64,000 nt of DNA from Scenedesmus sp. ARA3 (taxonomy: Eukaryota > Chlorophyta > Chlorophyceae > Sphaeropleales > Scenedesmaceae). Position numbers and translations under genes: made by a program. Location of the stretch: NCBI GenBank assembly GCA_004335835.1, contig RWJK01001431.1, positions 1 through 64,000 of the forward strand, written 5' to 3'. Of this stretch, positions 23,265-34,232 are shown piece by piece. The notes under the pieces were generated by a model. The model made no database searches. It had not been told where the DNA came from and saw only the letters and a list, made by a program, of their open reading frames with translations. The first letter of the stretch is position 1. Every line of letters starts with the position of its first letter.

Positions 23265-23391
23265 TGCGCCAATTCAAAGTTAAATACGTAAAAGTGGATA
23301 CGATGCTGCTGAATTAACCAGGTTCCGACAATGGAGCGTCTGAAGCAGATAGCTGGTACAGGATGGTGACAGCAGACTCTGTTTATATGTT

Positions 23392-23398
23392 GAAAGGG
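23392..23398 (-). promoter_or_regulatory. TATA-like box of the peptidyl-tRNA hydrolase gene
   Basis: ATATAAA on the minus strand, about 130 bases upstream of the start codon; it resembles the box upstream of the secreted-protein gene. Confidence 0.4.
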
Positions 23399-23622
23399 AC
23401 ACAGTCCACCAGGTGCAAGGTTCCAAGTGAAGCTAGCATTATGTTGTGCATCCAAGTGTAGCCCAGTGCCGTTACCAACTTGGATGACGCAACTGCCAAA
23501 GCCCTGACACCTGGCATGACGCACTGCTGGTCCCAGCACCGTAGGAACAATGCCGCATGGGTGGCATGTCACCACCTACAGCAAAACTCAAGGTCTTATG
23601 CCGCCAACAGCTTGCTTAGCCA

Positions 23623-23627
23623 TTACA
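23623..23627 (-). terminator. Candidate TGTAA polyadenylation signal (F-box/JmjC gene)
   Basis: TGTAA on the minus strand about 585 bases past the stop at 24211. It is the nearest such motif and lies upstream of the next minus-strand gene's TATA-like box. Confidence 0.4.
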
Positions 23628-24210
23628 CCATGCACTCCCCGCACGCAGAAAGACTGGCTGAAACGCAACGCAAAATAAGGTTGTGACAGTTGCAACGCTG
23701 CTGCACACATGCCATGTGTCAGTGCCTGTCGCTGTGCAGGCTGCGGCCCACTCGTCTGCCCATGCACAAAACGATGCTGACAGCTCGCAGTCAGGCAGCT
23801 TACCACAAGCACCCCAGCACAAGCCTGTGCATGGCTGAGCCACAAGCTGCATCCAACTTGGATTGAATGAGTCAGCTATGAGCCCAACTCATGCACGCTG
23901 TAGCATTCAGGCACGCATTGCAGTGCTTGTCTGCAAAGGCCAGTGCAATGCATGCTTTGTGTTAGCACCTGATCACCTTGTGTTGTGTTGACCGACTGAC
24001 AAAATGAATGAATGAGCTACGCGTGGTGTGTTCACACTTTAACACCCGCGTAAGATAAGGAAGGGGGCGTATGACAATGGGGATACGGCATGCACCTCCA
24101 CGCCTCCTACCATTTGCGTTGAATAAGGATGGCTGCATTCAGCAGTCAGGCACACCTGTCCTGATTCCAGCATCAACAGAAGCGAGCATATAATCAACAC
24201 TGGCTGCTGC
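23628..24210. other. 3' UTR / intergenic stretch
   Basis: No coding sequence supported; likely the 3' UTR of the F-box/JmjC gene. Confidence 0.45.
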
Positions 24211-24586
24211 TCAGTGCCGCCGCTTGCCGCCGGCATGCTTCTGCTTCTTCGCTACCTCACCAGCTGCTGCTGCAGCTGCAGCACATACAGCTTCCTCCTC
24301 TGTCGCTTCTGATTTGTGCTGCCTGCCGCGTTTGCCCTTGCCCTTGCCCTTTCCCCGCTGCTGCTGCTGCTGCTGCTGCTGCTCTGCTTCACTCCCAGCA
24401 GCCTCTGCGGCAGCGCTGTCCTGCTGCCCCTGGCCCTCACCTCCCTCAGCAGCAGCTGGGATGTCAAACCCAAATGAAAACCCACCTCCTGCTGCTGCAG
24501 CTGCGCCAGCCTGCTGCTCCACTGCAGGCTCACTGCCTGCAACCTGGAAGCCAAAGCAGAACCCATTGCTGCCTCCAGCTGCTGCC

Positions 24587-24630
<44 letters not shown>

Positions 24631-27600
24631 GGGCTGGTCAGGCAGTGCCGCAGCGCCCTGCTGCTGCTGCTGGCCTGGCTGCTTGAACAGCTGGCACAGG
24701 CGGTGCTCCGCCTCGCGCTGCTGCGCTGCTGCTGCCTGCTTGACTGCCAGCGCTGCCAGCACCTGGGGCCGCCGCTGCTGCAGCGCTGCCACGAAGCGGT
24801 CATGCAGGCTGGACCTGCAGCAGTAGATTGCAGCAGGATGTTTGTAAAGCACTGCTGGACCTCTGTGTTTGGCACAGCCCACCACTGCAAACACACCTAC
24901 AACTTATGTATGTTCGGGCAGCAGCAGCACATGCCAAACATTCAAGCCCACCTGTCCTGCAGGCAGCAGCCTGACACCAGGCCCTCGCTGCCTTGCTTCA
25001 GGAAGGCCAGCACCGCTGGCAGCCCCACGCTGCTCACGAAGTTCTGCGTGACTGCCACTGCCTCGTCCAGGTTGAGCACCATGTGCCACCAGCCGCGCGG
25101 CACGTACAGCAGCTCGCCCGGGCCAGTGATGGTCTCAAGAGGGTGGTGCTGCATAAAGAAACCACCACACAACAACATGTGTGGCAGCAGCAGCAGCAGC
25201 GGCAGCGGCAGTGCACACGTACTTAGCAGTATGTCAGTCGCAGCAGTAATGGTCTCCAGGGGAGGGTGCTGCAAGCGGGGAGATGTGACACACCAGCAGG
25301 AGAACCCAATAAGCATGCAGATGCACATACGAGATGGCAGCAGCAGCATGCCCGCAGCAGCATGACTCATCAGCGCAGCCACATCATCATCAGCCTGCAC
25401 CCCGTAGCCGCACTCTGCTCTCCTGCGCCCCTTGATGTCTCGTTATGTTTTGACCTGACTAATAAAACACATAAAATGACACAAAAATGACATTCTTTTA
25501 AGCTGAAACAGAAAGTCTCACGCCCTTAGCACTGCCGGCTCACCTTGCTTTCCCGCGCCTCCTCGTAGAAGTTGAGCAGCCACTCAAACAGGCTGATGGG
25601 GGCCGCCACGTCAGCACCATCAGGGCTGGGGTACACGCCAGGAGGCGGCGTGCCTGCACATGAGAAAAGGACACGACAAAGACATGAGGCACAGGACATG
25701 GCATGAGGCACAGGCGGACGGGGGCAGCCACATCAGCACCATCGGGGCTGGGGTACACCCCGGGGGGGCGGCGTGCCTGCACATAACACACCATAGGCAC
25801 GACGCAGACATGAGACAGACACGAGGCACAGGACATGGCATAAGGCACAGACCATGTCAGCACCATCAGGGCTGGGGTACACCCCGGGCGGCGGGGTGCC
25901 TGCACATAACACACAAGCCATGCATACATGAGACACATGATATGGCCTGGGACAGAAACATGAAACCCAGGCACGTCAGCACCATCAGGTACACCCCGGG
26001 AGGGGGGTGCCTGCACATGACACAACACAGGCACGGCACAGATATGACGAGACACTGGCCACGTCAGCACCAGGCAGAAACATGGAACCCAGGTCGCATC
26101 AGCACCGTCAGGGCTGAGGTGCACGACAGTGACACATGGCAGCCTGCACATGCCACAATACAGTGCAGTCAGCACAGCAGGCTCAAATGACGGATGCATG
26201 CGCAAGGATGCAGCCAGTAACTAAACCTTTCGCCGCTTTCAAGAACGCAGCGTCCGGCGGCCACGGCATGAGCATACACAAGGCGATGCCAGCCGTGCGA
26301 GCTGCTGCGAAGTAGCGATGCAAAGCTGTTACGACCACAGGATCCTCACCTGGCGGGAACATGATCCACTTCTTGCGCCCGCTCACGCACGCGTTCCAGG
26401 CGCAGGTGGCATTCGGGTCCACGTGGAAGGAGGAGCCGCTGCGGGCAGGGCCCACGATCAGCCACCTGGCACAGAGACAAAGAATTGCAGCAGAACAGGC
26501 ACATGAGGAGGCACAGTGCTGGCAGAAGGTGATGGCGTCTGCCGCAGCATCATGTGTAAGTGGCAGCAGGGCCCACGATCAGCCACCGGATGCAGCGCAC
26601 ATGCGCCAGCAAACTAACCAGCAAACCAAGGACAATGCAGCTGGTGCGCGTGAACACAGCGGTGGCAGCAGCAGCAGCAGCAGGAGAGTGACAGCGTGAT
26701 GAGCCAGCGGCAGCATCATTGCTATGTGACAGCAGGGACTTGATGCAACATTCAGACACTGTTGCCTCCTCAGCAACTCTTCAGCGATACACAACTTGTT
26801 GCAACATGCCATGTTAAGGCTGCACCAAAAGCAGCAGCACTAGCAAATGTGTGACCCGCGCACCTGTAGTCGGGCCGCCCCTGCTCCCCCAGCACCTCAA
26901 ACAGGTCCTCACTGAAGACAGCCGGCACGCGGTAGTCGCCCGCCAGCTGAGGCGACGCCGCCGCAAACGCCTGCAGGCACGTGTGAGCAGAGAAACAGAG
27001 CACACCAAGCAGCAGAACTGTGAATTACGGCTTCTTGAACCAGCAGAACAGGGAGCTTGCGCAAGTCAAGACACATCGCACTGAAGGGAGGGCAGGGAGC
27101 ATGAGGTTACACAGGTAGTAGGCAGACACCAGTCAGCCACACTCAAAACCCAGACAAACTGACACACACAAGCTCAACATGCAACAAAAGCTGCTGCTGC
27201 CCGCTGCTGGCGCCAGGCCGCCGCACCTTGTCGAAGAGGTACAGCGGCATCTCGTCCTGCGCCGCGCCGCTGTCGCAGTAGGCCATGTAGGCGGAGAAGC
27301 GCCACGGCATGTTGCCCACAATCACCTGAAGCAGCAGCAGCAGCAGCAGCAGCGGCAGCAGCAGGCACGCTACGCTCAGCAGCTTGCTGCTGCTTTCTGG
27401 TAAGCAACACACCGCCACCTGCTGAGACGGTGGCTGCTGTTGAAACCAGTGGCTGCATAAAGCTGCAGGGAACAACAGTAGACACATCCATTCTGCATAA
27501 ACAATCCTTCTACCCTCCTTCCGCTCCTCTGTCACAACATGCAAATCCCCGCCCCGCAGCCTCACCGGGCGCCCCGCCAGTGCTGCAGTGAGGTACTGCC

Positions 27601-29377
27601 TGCTCCACTTGGTCAGCGCGGGCCAGTCGTCCATGGCGTCAGTCAGCACCACGGGCCTGTTGGCAGCCTCGTACTGCGCCCGGAACTGCTCAGGAGTCAG
27701 CCCAGCCCGCCTGCAGCAGCAGCAGCAGCAGACCATTGTCAGCTTGTGATGTGAGGTCATTGGCGTGTTTGCCTGGCGCCTGCGTGCCGTCAGTCTTGGT
27801 GTTTTAGACAACTGCATCCTGGCCTTTCCTGCCAGGCCTGTAGTGACAAGGCTGGCGCGGACATGTATAAGAACAAAATTAGGCACCCACCAAGTCCTGA
27901 GGACTACAGTGATGCGTAGCTACGCATTGCAAGCAAAGCTGGGCCTGAAGACCTCTCGGTGTAAGTCCCCAGACGCTCCGCGTAGGCTGCAGCTGGCATG
28001 TGCTGTGCAGCCGCCTGGACTTTGCAGGTGCAGTGGACTACGGCAGCACGCCGCATCCAGCCACTTGCAGCCACTTGCCAGCCAAAGCACCGCAGCCAAG
28101 CCGCAGAACAGCCAGGCCAGCCCCTGCCCGCACCCTCTCCTGCAAGCCTGGGCCTATCAGGGCCCTCCCTCCCCGCCCCAGCCAGCCAACTGAAAAGCCG
28201 CACCAGCCCCCTCCCCTGCCCTCACCGCTCTATGTTGTCCACCTCCAGCCAGCGCAGCTGAATCTCCACATTCGCGCAGAACCAGGGCTGGTGCAAAAAG
28301 TCGCTGTAGAAGCCCTGCACAGCCAGCGGCCTGTGGCTGCGCGCCACGTAGCCGCGGGCCTTGTGCTGCAGGTACGTCTCACGCCAGCTGCCGCACCACG
28401 CAAAGTCGCCCTCCAGCTCCTGACAGGTGGCAGCAGCAGGAACAGTAGTGGCGGTGGAAGCAGCAGCAGAGGAAATATGGAACGAGGGTTTGTGTGTGTG
28501 TGGCTGGCCGAATGAAAATGTGTTGCGGACACCTTGCCACTGCACACGCATGATGCTGCTGATGAATGCTGCACATGCCTGCTTCAGCGCAGCAGCTGAC
28601 CCCATCCCGCCCACCTGTAAGGCCAGTGCCTTCCACAGCTGTGATGGTGTGAGCAAAGCAATACATTCATGCTGCGCAGAAGCAGCAGTTGCTCTAAACT
28701 GAACTATGCGCCACACCTGTATGGCGAGTGCCTTCCAGAGCTCGCTGGTGTGAGCAAAGCAGTACAGGGCCTTGCTGGCCAGACCCAGGCGCGCCAGGTC
28801 AGCAGCAGGCAGGTTGAACAGCAGGTCCAGCAGCAGCTCGTCAGGCAGCGGCGACAGCAGCCCCAGGCCTGATGCAGCAGCAGCAGCAGCAGCAGTGTCA
28901 GCAGTGGTAGCAGCTCATGGTGGCCGGCAAGGCAGGTGTTTGTCTCTGTTTTGCTGCTACAGCCCATGCACAGCTCAGTACCATGACTGCAAGCGCCTTA
29001 TGGAACACCAGGACAGCAAGCCTGAACCCACGACTGGTTTTGCAGCAGATAGCATTGATCATCATTTCCAGGGGGTTGGCACAGCAAGCAGATGATGTCT
29101 GGCGTCGCTGCAGAACCGGCAGGCAAGGGGGTGCTGCACCACACAGCTGCCCACCTGCCGTGCGTATCTCAGGCACGCCTGTGAAATAGAAATTGCCCCA
29201 AGGCTGCACCCCGTAAGGGTGGCCATGCGGCTGCTCCTGGCCCTGCTGCTCTGGCTGCTGCTCCGACTCCTGCTGCTGCTGCTGCTGCTTCTTGTGCTTC
29301 TTGCCCTTCCTGCTCAGCTTGCCCTGTGGCTCTTCAGCTGGCCGCTCTTGGGCTGCTTGTGAATCCTTCCTCGTCAT
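24211..29377 (-). CDS. F-box and JmjC-domain Fe(II)/2-oxoglutarate oxygenase (JMJD6/JMJ21-22 type)
   Basis: Ten exons (minus): 29155-29377, 28717-28868, 28226-28419, 27566-27710, 27227-27325, 26864-26970, 26350-26465, 25544-25653, 24952-25148, 24211-24814; 648 residues, all phases consistent. ATG 29377 starts a basic, Lys/Gln-rich, nuclear-looking N-terminus. An F-box follows (LSPLPDELLLDLLFNLPAAD), then FAWCGSWRETYL, as in plant F-box/JmjC proteins. The JmjC core carries the metal triad: FHVDPNATCAWNA supplies HxD and PRGWWHMVLNLDE supplies the distal His. RPVVLTDAMDDWPA and FEVLGEQGRPDYR flank it as in JMJD6. The C-terminal exon holds Gln, Ala and Gly-Phe-rich runs and a Lys/Arg-rich tail (GKGKGKGKRGR). 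Family members hydroxylate lysine or demethylate arginine in nuclear proteins; the substrate here is unknown. Several introns carry decoy exon edges. Confidence 0.88.
25125..25275 (-). repeat. Decoy of the JmjC exon 24952-25148 acceptor side
   Basis: On the minus strand, CTTGCAG followed by CACCCTCCCCTGGAGACCATTACTG at about 25275-25240 mirrors the true CAG followed by CACCACCCTCTTGAGACCATCACTG at 25148, about 120 bp away and inside the upstream intron. Confidence 0.8.
25600..26165 (-). repeat. Array of decoys of the JmjC exon 25544-25653 acceptor side
   Basis: The real exon starts TGCAG, GCACGCCGCCTCCTGGCGTG and encodes TPPPGVYPSPDGADVAAP. Copies with acceptor-like TGCAG occur upstream in the same intron, starting near 25780, 25905, 26015 and 26150. 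Each retains PGVYPSPDGAD-type sequence, and together they fill most of the ~700-bp intron with ~115-130 bp units of falling similarity. Confidence 0.85.
26562..26600 (-). repeat. Decoy of the JmjC exon 26350-26465 acceptor side
   Basis: The string GCAGGGCCCACGATCAGCCAC (plus strand) at about 26568 repeats the start of the exon ending at 26465 (encoding WLIVGPA), in the upstream intron. Confidence 0.75.
28610..28665 (-). repeat. Decoy of the F-box exon 28717-28868 donor end
   Basis: Minus-strand GCTCACACCATCACAGCTGTGGAAGGCACTGGCCTTACAG with GTGGGC resembles the true exon end GCTCACACCAGCGAGCTCTGGAAGGCACTCGCCATACAG with GTGTGG. It lies just downstream in the intron. Confidence 0.75.
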
Positions 29378-29870
29378 AGCTGAACGTTTGAGCCGACACA
29401 AAGCGCTTGCCAGCAGAAGTGATCACGAGAGCTGTCGAGTGCGACGTGACACAGCAGTAACCAGTGGCGGCAAGTGCCTTAGGGCGCACGTAAGCAACAC
29501 ATGCAAGAAAGAAAATTATGCAGTAAGCAGTCGACGGCTCGCTGGCATGGTGAAGGTCACTGCAATTGGCTGATACTTGCACCCCAGGTCCCGTCATGTT
29601 ATACTTGCCTCTCCTAGTACACGCCATCTGCTGCTCAAACAAGTGTTTCCCAAACACAAGTACGGCTCGCTGTGCTCGCACCCCCGAAAGTTTGTTTCGA
29701 TGCTTTGCGGGAAGTCTTGGCAGCACAATGAACGCAGCAATATTGCAGCTGTGCAGCGTGTAAGGGTGCAGGTCAGGTTTTGCGCTCGCTGGGCTTTTGC
29801 CTGAGGGAGGTTTCAATCCTCAAAGTATTGTATTGGTAGCGCTGCTGTTACTGCACCCTCCTTCACCCCT
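29378..29870. other. Upstream region of the F-box/JmjC gene
   Basis: No coding sequence or clear TATA element seen. Presumed promoter and leader of the minus-strand gene. Confidence 0.4.
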
Positions 29871-29873
29871 TCG

Positions 29874-30080
29874 CAAGGGAGTACACAGAGGAACACAGAG
29901 GGATGGATGTCGCGGGGGGCGCTGCGCCCCCCCGCACCCCCCCGCTAGGGAGTTGACAGAGGAACACAGAGGGATGGAGGTCGCGGGGGGCGCTGCGCCC
30001 CCCCGCACCCCCCCGCTAGGGTGTTGACAGAGGAACACAGAGGAATGGAGGTGCACAGAGCAACACAGAGGGAGTACATG
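29874..30080. repeat. 71-bp GC-rich minisatellite with palindromic core
   Basis: Units start with ACAGAGGAACACAGAGGGATGG at about 29885, 29956 and 30027 (period 71 bp). Two complete units contain the self-complementary core GCGGGGGGCGCTGCGCCCCC, able to form a strong hairpin. A related G-run/C-run hairpin lies at about 30136-30172. Confidence 0.85.
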
Positions 30081-31641
30081 CTCCGGCCTTTTCGGGCATC
30101 ACAGCCAGTATGATGCTGAGGGCCTGCATGTGCCCCTGAGGGGGGTGCGGGGTGGCGCAGCCCCCCCGCCCCACAACCATCGTGCAATTGCACATACAAT
30201 TGAGCAGCCCACCACTCGGAGTGCCAGGAGACTTTGGCGGGGGTCTTCTGCCTCAGCATTGCTTGAAGGTGCGCAGCTGTGCATGACCAGCGTGCTTGGG
30301 CATCCTGGCTTTGTCTAGAATTCGTCATTTTACAATTGCACAACAGCTTGCTCAGCCTGAGCTTGAATAACCTCCTGCTGGGATCGTCAGGCACGCCTGC
30401 GCTGGGGGTGAGTATTGCTACTAGAGGAGATGCCCTCTACTGCTGCTGGGGCTGCGGTTCTCCGGAAGCGCCCAATCAGTCCGACATAACCACATCCCCG
30501 GGTCCATGGCAGCTGCAGCACAATGTAGGCCGTCAAGGCGTTGATATGTACTGAGACTAACCATGTATAGCTGTCACCGCTGCTCGCCTGCGGATCGCTG
30601 CAGGCACACCTACTGTACACGCAGCTGGACTCACTGCCCGGCCCGGCACAGGCCTTATCAGGACGCCGCTGGCTAGCAAATGTTCCCGTACACCACTGTT
30701 GGTCCCTTTTTAATTGTTTGCTGCTGCACACGCGGCCCTTACGCTGCTCACATCAAGACCGAAGATTGCACAGACTTTGCAGCAGCAGCGATTGCCCTGA
30801 CTACTGCTTTTTAGTAGCACCTGCTGCATCTATACGTTTTCTATATTCTTGATCCTGCGCGTGGCTGAGGCACCTGCGCTTTCTGCCTGCAAGGCCACTC
30901 ACTGGTCCGGACCGCTCTCGTTCGGCTTGTAATCAAGTCATTTACGCTTTACGGTACTTGGTTTTGGTTTTAGCTGCTGTTGATTTCGCATAACTTCGCT
31001 TTGGTTTGTTCTTTCGGTCATTTTTGTCACTAACTCCCCCTGAGTCCCGAATTGTAAGACGGCAGTAGATGTTGAGATGCAGCGGACTGCCATAATCACC
31101 GTGGTGCGTAGGCTAGCTTGCGAATGCCTGCACATGCCCTCAGGGAGGCTCCCTGCAGGGAGCTCAGCTGAGGTCTTCAACATGTGCTGTGCTTCGGCAC
31201 ACCCCTGCTTCGATGTCCATATCTGCAATTGGCCGTGTAGTATTGGTGACACAACTATCGTGTGAATGATCAAATGTGATCACACTGGTGCGCCGCTCAA
31301 CAGATCACTCACGTGACATGCCAAGTTGGCCAGGGGACGCGCCCATCTGCTACTAAAGTCCACCCTTGCAGGGCCGCTTCAACACTGTGTTGTATGATGC
31401 TGCTGATGTGCACTCGTGAAGCAGAGTTCTTAGCAGCCACTGCAAGTGTTGCGCTGTTGTGGGGGCAACACACTCTCACACCATTGGTTGAACAGTCACA
31501 CCTGGTAACCGTAACATTCTCACATGGTCGACCTGCAGCCTCCCGATAGCGTTCAATTGTCTTTGCAGTTATCAGATTGAAGCGAGCACACTCTGCTACA
31601 TCGGTCCACCACACCTCACCTGCAATTCTACCACGCTCGCA
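30081..31641. other. Intergenic stretch between divergent genes
   Basis: No supportable gene. AT-richer than neighbouring coding DNA. It lies between the divergent F-box/JmjC gene and the peroxiredoxin gene. Short frames on either strand show no family features. Confidence 0.5.
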
Positions 31642-33608
31642 ATGCTCCCCGCTAGCCAGCTACCATCCCGATTGGGGCAGCTAGGATGGAGGTGTTCGCA
31701 GCTCCTCCTCAGCCGGGACATGAGCGCTGGCGCAGCATCAACAGCAAAGTCCACATTTGCGGTGCCAGAGGGTCACCACAACTCAGACCTGAGCTCAACC
31801 GCATGCCACATCGGCTTAGGACGCCGGAGGGACTTAACTATGCGTCAGGACCTGCGTTTGTACTCGGGAGATAAGGCACTGACCCTGGCAGAGGTGTTCC
31901 ATGTGAGCGGGCAGCAGCAGCTGCTGCAACTGCAGGCTCTCCCACATGCCAGCAACAGCGAGTGCAAGGCACATTGATGACCACCGCATCAGTGGAAGCA
32001 GCCCTAAGGTTTGCTATAAGCAATGATGTTAGCAGATCAAGCAATGGCAGCAGCATTCAAATCATCATCTAGTCAGCGCCGGTGCTGATGAGTCGCCAGT
32101 ACATGCAGCACCCTCTACATCGCCCTGAACATACCATGTTCCTCAGCATTGCTCGACACAAGGTGAGAAGCTGCAACCCTCATGTGTCACCTGGTGCACC
32201 CTGCTGTGCTGCTGTGCGCGCCTCTGCTGCAGAGCTTCAAGACGCTGCTGGTGGGCTTCCCAGGGGGCAAAATCTGCACGGAGCAACACGTGCCTGGCTA
32301 CGCACAGTCGGTGCGCTCAGCAGGCAGCAACATGCTGCCCTGCAAAGGATCTAGCAATTGCAACAGCAGTGTGCACATGACAAGAGGTTGGGCAGACCCT
32401 GAAAATGGCAGTGCTGCGGATTCAGCAGGAGGAGACCACACAGCAGCGCAAGCGGCTTTGCCGTCAAGGTTGTGGGAAACACAGTAGCAGCAGCAGCAGC
32501 AGCAGCAGTAGCAGCAGCAGGCACGACGCTGCTACCAGCGCAACACAAAAGCAAACTACAGGCCAGCAAGCAAGCTTTAAGCCCCGGCTGGAGACAAGTG
32601 CAGCACACCGCCTATCCTTGCGCGGCAGGTTTACATTTGCTTGAAATGTTGCTTCAAGTTCAATGGTTTGCCCGGTGTGATTCTTTAGAACATATGGCAT
32701 CATAACTTGATGCTCTTCTGCTGGTGATGCTGCTGCTGCTGCTGCTGCCAGGCTGCCGAGCTGAAGGCTGCGGGCATCGACAAGGTGGTGGCGGTCACGG
32801 TGGCGCCACCGCAGGAGGTGGCGGCCTGGGCGGCACAGCACGGCTTCGACAAGGCTGACATGGTGAGGGGGCTGCGATGGATGCTGTGACAAGCAAAGCA
32901 AGGACATCAGCAGCAGGTCCCACTGTTACTGTTGCGGTCTGCGCAATCTTCAGCAACCGCCGGCAGACCTGGGACAATCCGTGTGCTCATTAAATTTTGT
33001 CACAGCGCGTTCGTAAGTGCAATCAAAATGTCAGCTGATGATATCTACTAAAAAGTAGGTTTTATTTGGCTGACAATTCGCCGCGCGCAGGTGCAGGTGC
33101 TGAGCGACCGCAGCGGCGCCTTCACGCGGCTGCTGGGGCTGGAGCAGCCTGCCGGGCCAGGCGGGCCGCCCTGCCAGCGCTTTGCTGCTGTGGTGGACAA
33201 CGGCATCCTGCTGCGCCTGGTGAGGAGAGCGTGGAGATGACGCAGGCAGCGCTGGCTTGGTATTGGATACCTGGTTGTGCGACAATGTTTTTGGAGAAGA
33301 TTCAGCAACAACACACAGTGCATGTCAGCTTAGGCTTATGCAGAAGAATTGCGCTGTTAGCCACTTTGCAGGCCCTGGCTGTCGCGCGGCGCCCAAAGCT
33401 GTAGATTTACCCATGATCTTTATCATTGCACTTGCGCAACGGTTCCTGCTGCCATTGAATGTGACCGCACTGCGCTGCTCCTGCGCCGCCTGCAACTGCC
33501 CTTCATGCTGTGCGTTCACCACAACAGAAAGTGGAGCAGTCGCCAGCAGAGCTCAAGGTGACGGACATCAAGAGCATGCTCAAGACCTTTGCTGACGCGT
33601 ACGCCTGA
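31642..33608 (+). CDS. Type II (Prx5-like) peroxiredoxin with organelle presequence
   Basis: Five exons: 31642-31902, 32233-32310, 32752-32862, 33091-33219, 33528-33608; 219 residues with every junction in phase 0. The first ~55 residues (MLPASQLPSRLGQLGWRCSQ and on) are Arg/Ser/Leu-rich like a mitochondrial or plastid transit peptide. The redoxin fold follows: LTLAEVFHSFKTLLVGFPGG, then CTEQHVPGY, AAELKAAGIDKVVAVTV, VQVLSDRSGAFTRLLGLE, RFAAVVDNGILLRLKVE and a C-terminal helix SMLKTFADAYA. These enzymes reduce peroxides using a peroxidatic Cys normally set in a PGAFTPTC motif. Here the motif reads PGGKIC, two residues shorter and without the usual Thr-Pro, although Cys and the downstream QHVPGY remain. 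The 3' UTR starts within a 30-unit CAG repeat region. Confidence 0.82.
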
Positions 33609-33665
33609 GCAGCAGCAGGCACCTACGGGGAAGTGCATCTGGCGGCGCTGAGGGTGCGCTGCAAG

Positions 33666-33666
<1 letters not shown>

Positions 33667-33756
<90 letters not shown>
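33667..33756. repeat. (CAG)30 tract in the peroxiredoxin 3' UTR
   Basis: Thirty uninterrupted CAG units beginning about 60 bases after the peroxiredoxin stop codon, on the sense strand. Confidence 0.9.
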
Positions 33757-33760
<4 letters not shown>

Positions 33761-33885
33761 CCATGTGGTTGCAGTGCAGCCGCGGCACCAGAGGGGGCCA
33801 GCGAGCACAAAACGCTGTCTGCCAGGTGGCTGCCGGCTGGGGGAGCACATGACACAGCTCCCCAGGTTTCGTACGCAACCCTGAG

Positions 33886-33967
33886 TGAAAATAGGTTGGC
33901 TGGAACACTGGTAATAATAATAATAGTCTTCTTGGACTCGGAAAATAGGTTGGCTGGAACACTGGTA
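33886..33967. repeat. Direct repeat pair of ~27 bp
   Basis: GAAAATAGGTTGGCTGGAAC followed by ACTGGTA occurs at about 33886 and again at about 33941, separated by a short AT-rich stretch containing AATAATAATAATAG. Confidence 0.85.
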
Positions 33968-33980
33968 GTGTAGCACACGT

Positions 33981-34155
33981 CATGCAGGGCTAATGTGCAG
34001 TTGTCTGTGTCGCTGATGTTCCGTAGGATCACTGTACTCTGAGCCGTGCAGCGTGGGCATTGCCACAGGCAATAGCCCCATCACAGCAACAGAGAAGGGT
34101 ACAGTGATTCTACCGAACATCAGTGACACAGACAACTGCACACTAGCCCTGCATG
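33981..34155. mobile_element. Foldback (inverted-repeat) element, MITE-like
   Basis: Arms 33981-34037 and 34099-34155 are each 57 bp and are reverse complements with only a few mismatches (outer end CATGCAGGGCTA, inner end ATCACTGTAC), around a 61-base loop. No coding capacity. The structure suggests a small non-autonomous DNA element or a structured RNA hairpin. No obvious target-site duplication was identified. Confidence 0.75.
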
Positions 34156-34195
34156 AATGAGGCTTATCCTGCTGTTGTTCTACGGATCTGCAGTG

Positions 34196-34232
<37 letters not shown>

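Noticed and set aside
33623..33976. Poly-Ala, poly-Leu, poly-Ser and poly-Cys reading frames through triplet repeats
   Set aside because: All frames of a CAG/CTG run are open, so long frames arise automatically; none has splice or family support outside the annotated exons.
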